Shown here in pieces: positions 1 to 5,174 of a stretch of DNA of 5,174 bases (position 1 is the first letter of the stretch; every line of letters begins with the position of its first letter). The position numbers and the translations under genes were made by a program. The stretch is from UMGS172 sp964634675 (lineage in GTDB: Bacteria > Bacillota > Clostridia > Oscillospirales > Acutalibacteraceae), in the NCBI GenBank assembly GCA_964634675.1, contig CAZWLH010000093.1, forward strand, positions 1 to 5,174, written 5' to 3'. A model generated the notes under the pieces. The model ran no database searches, was not told the DNA's origin, and saw only the letters and a list, made by a program, of their open reading frames with translations.

Positions 1-51
1 GGCTTCGAAAAGGTTGCCGAAGCTATGGTCGCACAGGGCGTAGCATACTGA
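1..51 (+). CDS. gdhA: NADP-type glutamate dehydrogenase, C-terminal end only (partial)
   Basis: The window opens inside a reading frame that ends with TGA at 49-51 and gives the tail GFEKVAEAMVAQGVAY. This closely matches my memory of the conserved end of hexameric NADP-dependent glutamate dehydrogenases: E. coli GdhA ends in a GFVKVADAMLAQGV-type sequence. The enzyme makes glutamate from 2-oxoglutarate, ammonia and NADPH in the cytoplasm. Only the final helix is visible, with no catalytic residue, so the call rests on a 16-residue match. The few codons (GTC, GCA, CAG, GGC, TAC) suit a highly expressed gene, and an intrinsic terminator follows 44 bases later, so this is the last gene of its transcript. 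Cofactor preference cannot be read from this piece. Confidence 0.78.
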   Translation, partial: GFEKVAEAMVAQGVAY

Positions 52-94
52 TAAATCAAAGCGTTTGCCGTGACTTAAAGTAAAATAAGATGTT

Positions 95-129
95 TGCCCG
101 GGTGTTTTCAAAGACACTCGGGCATTTTT
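95..129 (+). terminator. Rho-independent terminator of gdhA
   Basis: An 11-bp stem pairs 95-105 (TGCCCGGGTGT) with 114-124 (ACACTCGGGCA) across an 8-base loop, followed directly by five T residues at 125-129. The one non-Watson-Crick pair is G101 with T118, a G-U wobble in plus-strand RNA but a C-A mismatch in the opposite transcript. There is no T tract on the minus-strand side. The hairpin therefore serves plus-strand transcription from gdhA. Confidence 0.93.
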
Positions 130-185
130 ATCCGCTGGCGGTGAGCGTATTGCTTTCGATATTTAGGATGAATTGAATATAACCG

Positions 186-225
186 AAAAAAGCTGCCCGA
201 AATATTTTCTTCGGACAGCTTTTTT
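186..225 (-). terminator. Rho-independent terminator of the lipoprotein gene (possibly bidirectional)
   Basis: A hairpin pairs 191-200 with 211-220 around a 10-base loop (201-210), flanked by six A residues (186-191) and six T residues (220-225), so either strand carries a U tract. It lies 17 bases beyond the stop codon of the minus-strand gene. Positions 196 and 215 form a G-U wobble in minus-strand RNA but a C-A mismatch in plus-strand RNA, so the minus direction should be the stronger. In the plus direction it could back up the gdhA terminator and limit convergent read-through. Confidence 0.92.
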
Positions 226-241
226 ATGTGATTGAAGTTAC

Positions 242-2179
242 TTATTCGATTGTATTTTTGTCGGTGTCGACCGTGTAACCGTGTTGGTTTATTTGGTCTG
301 CGGTGCCGTTGGGCGTATGTCCGTCGGTGAGCGAGGTTCGCTCGGTTATGGTGTTGTTTTCGAAGGTGAACTGTGAGTATCCGTTCAAGGCACCGAAAAC
401 ATCGGACTGCAAAAGGTGATCGCAATCGAAATAATTGTCGGTTATAACGGTACTTTCTGCACCGTAAAGCTTGTAAAATCTCAAAGCGTTTTCGTTAACG
501 ATATCCTTAAAGGAGTTGTTTTTAATAACCGCGGTTTTTGCGTTTGAAAGCTGAATTGCGGCCTTCGAGCATTCAAATCCGGCAAACATATTTCCGCTCA
601 CATAAAAATCGGCTTGAGACCAATCAAGATTGATACCGCCCCAGCTGTCTGTTACGGTGTTGTTGGTGAATCTTACCTTGATGTCGGATGAACCGGCTTT
701 GGGTATCTGATAGAAGCAATAGCCCTTAAGTGTGTCGTCATAGGTCGTGCATTTAAATATGCATCGGTCAACCGTCACGTTGGAAGAAGCACCTCTTGTG
801 GCCAAGGCTTTATAAAAAACGCAGTTTCCGAAGTAAATATCGGCATTTGCACGGTAATCGATGTTGTGCGAATAATCAATGTCGGCCATAACCTCGTTTT
901 CGCTTTGGAAGGAAATTCCGATATAGCTGATTTCAGCACCCTTATCTGCATAGGGGAGACTCGGAGCCTGGTCCGAATCCCGAGTGATAAATATTTCGGC
1001 CGAAGCGTTACCGCCGACAACGCTTATTTGACTGACCGTTGAGCCTTCCTTTGTGAAACGGAGCTTATCGCCGTTTTTGACGGTGTAATTTGCTCTTCCG
1101 AATATTATCATATTCAAGCTGTCGCCGCTTGCGTTTTTGACCGCAAAATCGAGAGCCGAATTGAAACTGTCAAACATTTTGTCCGAGCCCTTGACCGCAA
1201 CACCGCTTATGTCGGTCTTTTGAGTGTATTTAACCGTGATATCGCCGCCGCAGGTGTCAAAGCGAGCCTTGCCCGAGTACATATCGTACTCCGATACCAA
1301 TCTTTGTTCTCCCGAATATATTTCGACATTTTCCAAGCCGTAGCCGATAAGCAGCGAGACCGAAACGCTGCCGGTGAACTGTGTGCCGTTTTCGGTGAAT
1401 CCGAGTCTGTAAGAGCAAGCATTACCGTCGGCTGCCTGCGGTGTGACGGTTGCCTTCACAACAGAACCTTGACCAACTGAACCCTTCTTAAAGTCAGCCT
1501 CAAAGGAGCCGTCGGAATTTGAAACAACGGTATCGGTATCGGCGGTTTCAACTATATTGAAATCGTCGGCAAAAACCGAATATTTACCGTTTTCGAGAAC
1601 AGAACCGCTTTCGGTCGCTTCCGTGAGAGCTTCGGCCTTAAAGTCGAGTCGAAGCTTCATTTCACCGCCTTGTCCGTTGGTCGGAACCGATACCGCAACG
1701 GCAAAGGTCAGGGTGCTTTCGGGAGACAACACCTCGGTTTTGATATATCCGGAGCCTACTTCCTTTAAATCACCGATCGCCGAAACCGCGGCGGCACTGT
1801 CGGAAAAGGCAGTGCGGATGCCGTCGGAAAATCCGAACATAGCACAGATTCCGTCCTTTGAAATGCTTCTCAAAGAAACTGAATATGCGACAGAAGAGGT
1901 GGTATGATTTTTTATGTGCAGATATACGAGCTCGGTATCGCCTGCGGAATAGGCACCGTCGGCACGGAAAAGCTCACTTTCGCCGGTAACGCTTTCCCAG
2001 GTCGAATAATCCTTGGAATATTTGAATTCGATATCAAGTCCGCCGAGTTCAACACTGTTGAGTGAAGGGTTCTGTGACGGCGAAGCAGGCTTTTTGTCGG
2101 AGGAACAGGCGACGGAGAATATCTGCAAAATGCATAGCAGAACGACCGCAATACCTGTGATTTTACGCTTTTTCATCAT
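242..2179 (-). CDS. Secreted lipoprotein with right-handed parallel beta-helix domain, function unknown
   Basis: This 645-residue protein begins with a basic n-region (KKRK) and a hydrophobic stretch at residues 8-24. These end in the lipobox-like FSVAC, so Cys25 should be lipidated and the protein held on the outer face of the membrane. A Ser/Pro/Lys/Asn linker follows (26-42). Residues about 45-185 look like an all-beta module, with a stretch (GDTELVYLHIKN) resembling TasA/camelysin-type or SipW-dependent domains, but I cannot name a family. Residues about 330-400 resemble the entry to a pectin-lyase-like fold. Residues about 445-615 contain repeated strand-turn units ending N-x-F/V/I (Asn452, 507, 530, 555, 582 and 609, with a degenerate unit at 470-475), mostly 23-27 residues apart, as in parallel beta-helices. 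No catalytic motif for a pectate lyase or glycosidase is evident, so binding or adhesion is as likely as hydrolysis. The start is Met1 or Met2: a GAGGTG ribosome site at 2190-2185 lies 5 or 8 bases upstream respectively. The gene is monocistronic, with its own promoter and terminator. Confidence 0.86.
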   Translation of the reverse strand: MMKKRKITGIAVVLLCILQIFSVACSSDKKPASPSQNPSLNSVELGGLDIEFKYSKDYSTWESVTGESELFRADGAYSAGDTELVYLHIKNHTTSSVAYSVSLRSISKDGICAMFGFSDGIRTAFSDSAAAVSAIGDLKEVGSGYIKTEVLSPESTLTFAVAVSVPTNGQGGEMKLRLDFKAEALTEATESGSVLENGKYSVFADDFNIVETADTDTVVSNSDGSFEADFKKGSVGQGSVVKATVTPQAADGNACSYRLGFTENGTQFTGSVSVSLLIGYGLENVEIYSGEQRLVSEYDMYSGKARFDTCGGDITVKYTQKTDISGVAVKGSDKMFDSFNSALDFAVKNASGDSLNMIIFGRANYTVKNGDKLRFTKEGSTVSQISVVGGNASAEIFITRDSDQAPSLPYADKGAEISYIGISFQSENEVMADIDYSHNIDYRANADIYFGNCVFYKALATRGASSNVTVDRCIFKCTTYDDTLKGYCFYQIPKAGSSDIKVRFTNNTVTDSWGGINLDWSQADFYVSGNMFAGFECSKAAIQLSNAKTAVIKNNSFKDIVNENALRFYKLYGAESTVITDNYFDCDHLLQSDVFGALNGYSQFTFENNTITERTSLTDGHTPNGTADQINQHGYTVDTDKNTIE

Positions 2180-2184
2180 TTGTG

Positions 2185-2190
2185 CACCTC
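2185..2190 (-). promoter_or_regulatory. Ribosome binding site of the lipoprotein gene; bears on start choice
   Basis: On the minus strand GAGGTG reads from 2190 to 2185. Two consecutive ATG codons follow at 2179-2177 and 2176-2174. The gap is 5 bases to the first and 8 to the second, so the second ATG has the more usual spacing. The choice changes the signal peptide by one Met only. Confidence 0.75.
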
Positions 2191-2209
2191 TTTTTTAGTT
2201 TTTGAATTC

Positions 2210-2238
2210 ATTATACATTAACGGCGGCTTGATGTCAA
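2210..2238 (-). promoter_or_regulatory. Consensus sigma-A promoter of the lipoprotein gene
   Basis: Read on the minus strand, TTGACA lies at 2238-2233 and TATAAT at 2215-2210, with a 17-base spacer. All twelve hexamer bases and the spacing match the housekeeping consensus. Transcription should start near 2203, giving a 5' leader of about 24 bases that contains the ribosome site. Such a strong core suggests either high basal expression or control by a repressor over this region; no clear operator was identified. Confidence 0.9.
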
Positions 2239-2247
2239 ATATTAGCT

Positions 2248-2276
2248 TTGACTTGACAGCGGTTTTATGCTAAAAT
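2248..2276 (+). promoter_or_regulatory. Sigma-A promoter of the HAD-DUF218 operon
   Basis: TTGACT at 2248-2253 and TAAAAT at 2271-2276 are 17 bases apart, and the TGC at 2268-2270 makes an extended -10. Each hexamer differs from consensus at one position. Transcription should start near 2283, about 24 bases before the ATG at 2307. A perfect TTGACA at 2253-2258 is only 12 bases from the -10, too close to be its partner, and TTGAC occurs twice in tandem here (2248-2257). The promoter is back to back with that of the lipoprotein gene. Confidence 0.85.
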
Positions 2277-2306
2277 AGCCTTGAAGTATATGAAAGGAAA
2301 AATGCC

Positions 2307-3080
2307 ATGGGAAAATTCGACGGAATGCTGATTTGCTCCGATTATGATTGGACGTTTTTCGGCCAAGGAGCCGAGATCGAAAATGCGAAGGCAGTCAGAT
2401 ACTTTACCGAAAACGGCGGTAAATTCACCTTCGCCACTGGCCGAACGGTCGATTTTATGCGTAAGAATCCTTATTTCGATATAATTAACGCACCGGCCTG
2501 CCTTTTTAACGGTGCTCTTGTTTATGATTATACTTGCGAAAAAATACTGCGTGAGAGAAGATTGCCTTACGGAGTGAAGGAATTCGCCGAGGCTTTGCCG
2601 AACGACTTGAGCGGATTTTGCAAGACCGTCGTCTATTGCGATGCTTTCGAAAAGGAGTCGGAGTATAACTTATTCACGGCTGCGGCCGCAGATTTGGGCG
2701 ATTTTAAGCCGCTGAAAATACTGTGCGTTTTCGAAACACCGGAGGCGGCACTGAATTTTAAAGCAAAATGCGAGGCTCTGAGCTTTTTTTGCAAGAGTAC
2801 CTATATATCACGTTCTTGGGGACCGGGTGTCGAGTTTAATGCCGCCGACGGAACCAAGGGTGATGCCGCGGTGTTTATAAAGGAGTATCTCGGCAGTATC
2901 AATACGCTTATCGGGATAGGCGACTATGAAAACGATCTTCCGCTTATCGAATATGCCGATATCGGTGCGGCGGTCGGAAATGCCGTTGAGTGTCTTAAGC
3001 AAAAGGCCGATATAGTGACCGTACCGTGTGAAAAATACGGACTTAAAGAGCTGATAAATATTTTGGAAGGAAAAGCATAA
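2307..3080 (+). CDS. Cof-type HAD-superfamily hydrolase (probable phosphatase)
   Basis: A 257-residue cytoplasmic protein of the usual length for Cof-type (class IIB) haloacid dehalogenase-like phosphatases, which remove phosphate from small metabolites such as sugar phosphates or nucleotides. Motif I is SDYDWT (Asp12 nucleophile, Asp14 acid/base). Motif II is FATGR with Thr44. A Gly-Ala-rich cap entry follows NGALVYD (68-74), the IIB cap spans about 80-175, motif III Lys184 sits in DGTKGDA, and motif IV is GDYENDLPL with Asp206 and Asp210. All catalytic residues are present. The position after Asp14, normally Gly in DxDGT, is Trp15, which is unusual. The ATG is supported by AAGGA at 2294-2298, 8 bases upstream. 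The stop overlaps the next start as TAATG. The substrate cannot be predicted from sequence. Confidence 0.9.
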   Translation: MGKFDGMLICSDYDWTFFGQGAEIENAKAVRYFTENGGKFTFATGRTVDFMRKNPYFDIINAPACLFNGALVYDYTCEKILRERRLPYGVKEFAEALPNDLSGFCKTVVYCDAFEKESEYNLFTAAAADLGDFKPLKILCVFETPEAALNFKAKCEALSFFCKSTYISRSWGPGVEFNAADGTKGDAAVFIKEYLGSINTLIGIGDYENDLPLIEYADIGAAVGNAVECLKQKADIVTVPCEKYGLKELINILEGKA

Positions 3081-3838
3081 TGAATTCAGACTTGTTACAT
3101 AAAATACTGCGTACCGTGCTTTTTCTGCTCGGCGGTGCTCTTATTATAATCGCTTTTGTTATGCTTGTTGTTGCCAACCGCAATCTCGGTATTATTATGA
3201 CGGGTCTGCTCGGGTTGCTGTTTACGGTGATGGGATTTCTTTATAATAAGGTGCTGATAAAGCTGCCTGTGACAGTTAAATGCCTTATTGCCGCCTTTTT
3301 TGTGTTTTTGATTGTCGGAATATCGTCGATCTATATTTACGGAAGCACCGATTCGGTGAACTATGACGAGGAGCTTGTTATTGTTTTGGGAGCCGGACTT
3401 CACGGGGATAAGATCAGCACGACCTTGAAAAATCGGCTTGATAAGGCGCTTGAATACTATGACAAAAATCCGCAGGCGGTGATAGCCGTGACGGGAGGGC
3501 AGGGAGCCGACGAGCTTATTCCCGAAAGTGAAGCGATGTATAATTATCTTGTCGAGAACGGTGTGCCGAGGGAAAGAATAATCAAAGAAGACAGATCGAC
3601 AAGCACTTATGAAAACTTCAAATTCATTAAGCAGGTCTCCGACGAAGCGGTCGGAGAAAACTGTAAAGTGCTTTATATAACCGATGATTTTCATATTTAC
3701 AGAGCGGGACTTATTGCAGAAAAGGCCGGCTTTGACAATTGCGGACATATCCATAGCAGTGCACCGATATATACTGCGATTTCAAACGGTCTGCGAGAGC
3801 TGTCTGCTGTTATGTATGAATGGGTATTCGGTCGCTGA
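3080..3838 (+). CDS. Membrane-anchored DUF218/YdcF-family protein (SanA/ElyC-like)
   Basis: This 252-residue protein has three predicted transmembrane helices (about 11-31, 37-55 and 66-88), then a soluble DUF218 domain at 97-252. The basic loop NKVLIK between helices 2 and 3 and the basic N-terminus should face the cytoplasm, placing the C-terminal domain outside the cell. Family motifs are VLGAGLHGDKIS (102-113), TGGQGADE (138-145), SEAM (150-153), EDRSTSTYEN (170-179) and TDDFHIYRA (201-209, the usual S/T-x-x-FH-x-x-RA). DUF218 members such as E. coli ElyC and SanA are linked to cell-envelope integrity and vancomycin tolerance, but the biochemical activity is not settled. The gene overlaps the HAD gene by one base (TAATG), with AAGGA at 3067-3071, 8 bases before the ATG, so coupled translation from one mRNA is likely. 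No frameshift or truncation is seen. Confidence 0.9.
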   Translation: MNSDLLHKILRTVLFLLGGALIIIAFVMLVVANRNLGIIMTGLLGLLFTVMGFLYNKVLIKLPVTVKCLIAAFFVFLIVGISSIYIYGSTDSVNYDEELVIVLGAGLHGDKISTTLKNRLDKALEYYDKNPQAVIAVTGGQGADELIPESEAMYNYLVENGVPRERIIKEDRSTSTYENFKFIKQVSDEAVGENCKVLYITDDFHIYRAGLIAEKAGFDNCGHIHSSAPIYTAISNGLRELSAVMYEWVFGR

Positions 3839-3854
3839 ATGCTTAAACCGACAT

Positions 3855-3872
3855 ATTATCAATTCTGATAAT
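3855..3872 (+). terminator. Weak AT-rich hairpin, doubtful terminator of the HAD-DUF218 operon
   Basis: A perfect 7-bp inverted repeat (ATTATCA, loop ATTC, TGATAAT) starts 17 bases after the DUF218 stop codon. The stem has only one G-C pair and is followed by CCCCATTTTCT rather than a clean T tract, so it is a poor intrinsic terminator. It could equally be a small operator-like palindrome. No better terminator is visible before the next promoter, so some read-through into the dehydrogenase gene is possible. Confidence 0.3.
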
Positions 3873-3913
3873 CCCCATTTTCTAAATTCATAATACCACT
3901 TTTTATAAGAACG

Positions 3914-3922
3914 TGCTATAAT
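3914..3922 (+). promoter_or_regulatory. Extended -10 promoter of the alcohol dehydrogenase gene
   Basis: TGCTATAAT is a perfect extended -10 element with TATAAT at 3917-3922. No good -35 box lies 16-19 bases upstream: the sequence there is around TACCAC. The promoter therefore relies on the extended -10 or on an activator. Transcription should begin at about 3929-3930, giving a leader of roughly 44 bases. Confidence 0.75.
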
Positions 3923-3929
3923 TAACTCA

Positions 3930-3965
3930 ATGAAAAAAGCTCCTTTGGAGTAATTTAACGGAGGT
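3930..3965 (+). promoter_or_regulatory. Leader of the alcohol dehydrogenase gene: mini-ORF, small hairpin and Shine-Dalgarno
   Basis: The leader holds an ATG-to-TAA mini-ORF of seven codons (MKKAPLE, 3930-3953), whose start coincides with the predicted transcription start. It also holds a 4-bp hairpin, CTCC (3940-3943) with GGAG (3947-3950). A strong Shine-Dalgarno GGAGGT lies at 3960-3965, 7 bases before the ATG at 3973. CTCC could instead pair with the GGAG of the Shine-Dalgarno, so two exclusive pairings exist. The ribosome site is well supported; any regulation by the rest is conjecture. Confidence 0.55.
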
Positions 3966-3972
3966 TAATATT

Positions 3973-5174
3973 ATGGCACGTTTTACTCTTCCCCGCGATC
4001 TTTACCACGGCAAGGGCTCTCTTGAAGCATTGAAGAGCTTCAAGGGCAAAAAGGCTATCATCTGCGTAGGCGGCGGCTCTATGAAGCGCTTCGGCTTCCT
4101 CGACAGAGCCGAGGCATACCTCAAGGAAGCAGGTATGGAGGTTATGATCTTCGATGGTATCGAGCCGGATCCGTCTGTTGAAACCGTTATGCGCGGTGCA
4201 AACGCAATGCTCGAGTTCGAACCCGATTGGATCGTTGCCATCGGCGGCGGTTCGCCCATCGATGCCGCTAAGGCAATGTGGATCAAGTACGAGTATCCCG
4301 AGTGCACATTTGAAGATATGTGCAAGGTATTCGGAATTCCCGAGCTCCGCAAGAAGGCTCACTTCTGCGCTGTTTCTTCTACTTCCGGTACCGCTACCGA
4401 GGTTACCGCATTCTCCATCATCACCGATTACAGCAAGGGTATCAAATATCCTATCGCCGACTTCGAGATCACTCCCGACGTTGCTATTGTAGACCCCGAG
4501 CTTGCCGAGACTATGCCTCAGAAGCTTGTTGCTCATACCGGTATGGATGCTATGACCCACGCTGTTGAGGCTTATGTTTCCACTGCTAACAGCGACTTCA
4601 CCGATCCTTTGGCTATCCACGCTATCGAGATGATTATGAACGACCTCGTTCCTTCTTACAACGGCGATATGGCCGCCCGTGACCGTATGCACAATGCACA
4701 GTGCCTTGCAGGTATGGCTTTCTCCAACGCACTTCTCGGTATTGTTCACTCCATGGCTCATAAGACCGGTGCCGTTTTCGCAGACTACGGCGCACACATT
4801 ATCCACGGTGCCGCAAACGCAATGTACCTTCCCAAGGTCATAGCCTTCAACGCTAAGGATGAGACCGCTAAGAAGCGTTACGGCGTAATGGTCGATTATA
4901 TGGGTATTGCCGACAAGAACGCTTCCGACGACGAGAAGGTAGCAGCTCTTATCGCTTATCTCCGCAAGATGAACGATGATCTCAATATCCCTCACTGCAT
5001 CAAGAACTATGGTGCAGACAGCTATCCCACCGAGAACGGCTTCGTTCCCGAGAGCGTATTCCTCGCAAGACTTCACGATATCGCAGTCAATGCTTTGGCC
5101 GATGCCTGCACCGGCTCCAACCCCCGTCAGCCTTCTGTCGAGGAGATGGAAAAGCTTCTTAAGTGCTGCTACTA
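3973..5174 (+). CDS. Iron-containing alcohol dehydrogenase, AdhE-like, 3' end cut by window
   Basis: The frame shows 400 codons and is open at the right edge. The tail GSNPRQP...LLKCCY resembles the last residues of the alcohol dehydrogenase domain of AdhE, so only a few residues are probably missing. It belongs to the group III Fe-dependent alcohol dehydrogenases, which interconvert aldehydes and alcohols with NAD(P)H in the cytoplasm and recycle cofactor in fermentation; ethanol or butanol dehydrogenase is the likely role. The nucleotide-binding GGGSPIDAAKAM lies at 91-102 and SSTSGTATEVT at 135-145. Likely metal ligands are Asp192 and His196 (GMDAMTHAVEAY), His259 (GIVHSMAH) and His278 (HIIHGAANA), with His263 as the conserved second His. 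There is no aldehyde dehydrogenase domain, so it is not full AdhE. GGAGGT 7 bases upstream fixes the start. Codon use is strongly biased (ATC, AAG, GAG, TTC; ATA seen once), as in highly expressed genes and unlike the preceding three genes. Confidence 0.93.
   Translation, partial: MARFTLPRDLYHGKGSLEALKSFKGKKAIICVGGGSMKRFGFLDRAEAYLKEAGMEVMIFDGIEPDPSVETVMRGANAMLEFEPDWIVAIGGGSPIDAAKAMWIKYEYPECTFEDMCKVFGIPELRKKAHFCAVSSTSGTATEVTAFSIITDYSKGIKYPIADFEITPDVAIVDPELAETMPQKLVAHTGMDAMTHAVEAYVSTANSDFTDPLAIHAIEMIMNDLVPSYNGDMAARDRMHNAQCLAGMAFSNALLGIVHSMAHKTGAVFADYGAHIIHGAANAMYLPKVIAFNAKDETAKKRYGVMVDYMGIADKNASDDEKVAALIAYLRKMNDDLNIPHCIKNYGADSYPTENGFVPESVFLARLHDIAVNALADACTGSNPRQPSVEEMEKLLKCCY

Noticed and set aside
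52..241. A small RNA or gene in the 190-base convergent intergenic region.
   Set aside because: The two hairpins are explained as terminators of the flanking genes, and no promoter or ribosome site was seen between them.
108..425. A 105-codon minus-strand open frame across the terminators and the end of the lipoprotein gene.
   Set aside because: It runs through both terminator hairpins and overlaps the lipoprotein gene in another frame; the product is Arg/His-rich and resembles no protein family.
242..2179. A pectate lyase or other polysaccharide lyase assignment for the beta-helix lipoprotein.
   Set aside because: The fold-like repeats are visible, but no recognisable catalytic motif of those families was found, so a fold-level description is all the sequence supports.
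2253..2258. A perfect TTGACA that could be the -35 box of the plus-strand promoter.
   Set aside because: It is only 12 bases from the -10 element. The overlapping TTGACT at 2248-2253 has the correct 17-base spacing.
3095..3754. A 219-codon minus-strand open frame opposite the DUF218 gene.
   Set aside because: The sense frame carries clear transmembrane and DUF218 motifs. The antisense product has low-complexity His/Lys/Asn runs and no supporting promoter or ribosome site was seen.
3839..3972. A possible Rex (redox repressor) site upstream of the alcohol dehydrogenase gene, expected from the family's usual control.
   Set aside because: No TTGTGA-n6-TCACAA or TTGTTAA-type palindrome could be found; the only palindrome (3855-3872) has a different sequence.
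3955..5076. A 373-codon open frame on the minus strand, antisense to the alcohol dehydrogenase gene.
   Set aside because: Its length is explained by the biased codons of the sense gene, which rarely create stops on the opposite strand. The sense protein has full family motifs; the antisense product is rich in Cys, His and Val with no recognisable domain.

Overview
The window most resembles chromosomal DNA of a low-to-mid GC Gram-positive anaerobe in the Clostridia (an Oscillospiraceae or Ruminococcaceae-like gut bacterium is my best guess). The basis is strong AGGAGG-type ribosome sites, consensus sigma-A promoters, a lipobox lipoprotein, an AdhE-like iron alcohol dehydrogenase and a clostridial-looking glutamate dehydrogenase tail. 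Taxonomy is inferred from style only.

Layout. Positions 1-51 hold the last 16 codons of a plus-strand gene, recognisable as NADP-type glutamate dehydrogenase (gdhA), followed by its own intrinsic terminator (95-129). A second hairpin (186-225) ends the converging minus-strand gene at 242-2179. That gene encodes a 645-residue secreted lipoprotein with a right-handed parallel beta-helix in its C-terminal half; its ligand or substrate is unknown. Positions 2180-2306 form a compact divergent promoter region, with two sigma-A promoters back to back and only 9 bp between their -35 boxes. To the right is a two-gene plus-strand operon: a Cof-type HAD hydrolase (2307-3080) and a membrane-anchored DUF218/YdcF-family protein (3080-3838), overlapping by one base and probably translationally coupled. 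After 134 bp of intergenic DNA with an extended -10 promoter, an iron-containing alcohol dehydrogenase starts at 3973 and runs off the right edge, with probably only a few residues missing.

How it fits together. The outer genes are central metabolism (glutamate/ammonia assimilation and fermentative NADH disposal) and use the biased codon set of highly expressed genes. The three middle genes have ordinary codon usage. The lipoprotein and the DUF218 protein both point to the cell envelope, and the shared divergent promoter region allows coordinated expression, but no common function is shown. I see no mobile element, CRISPR array, tRNA, rRNA or defence system. The most interesting points are the uncharacterised beta-helix lipoprotein with its divergent promoter, a HAD enzyme with Trp in place of the usual Gly in motif I, and a seven-codon mini-ORF plus small hairpin in the alcohol dehydrogenase leader.
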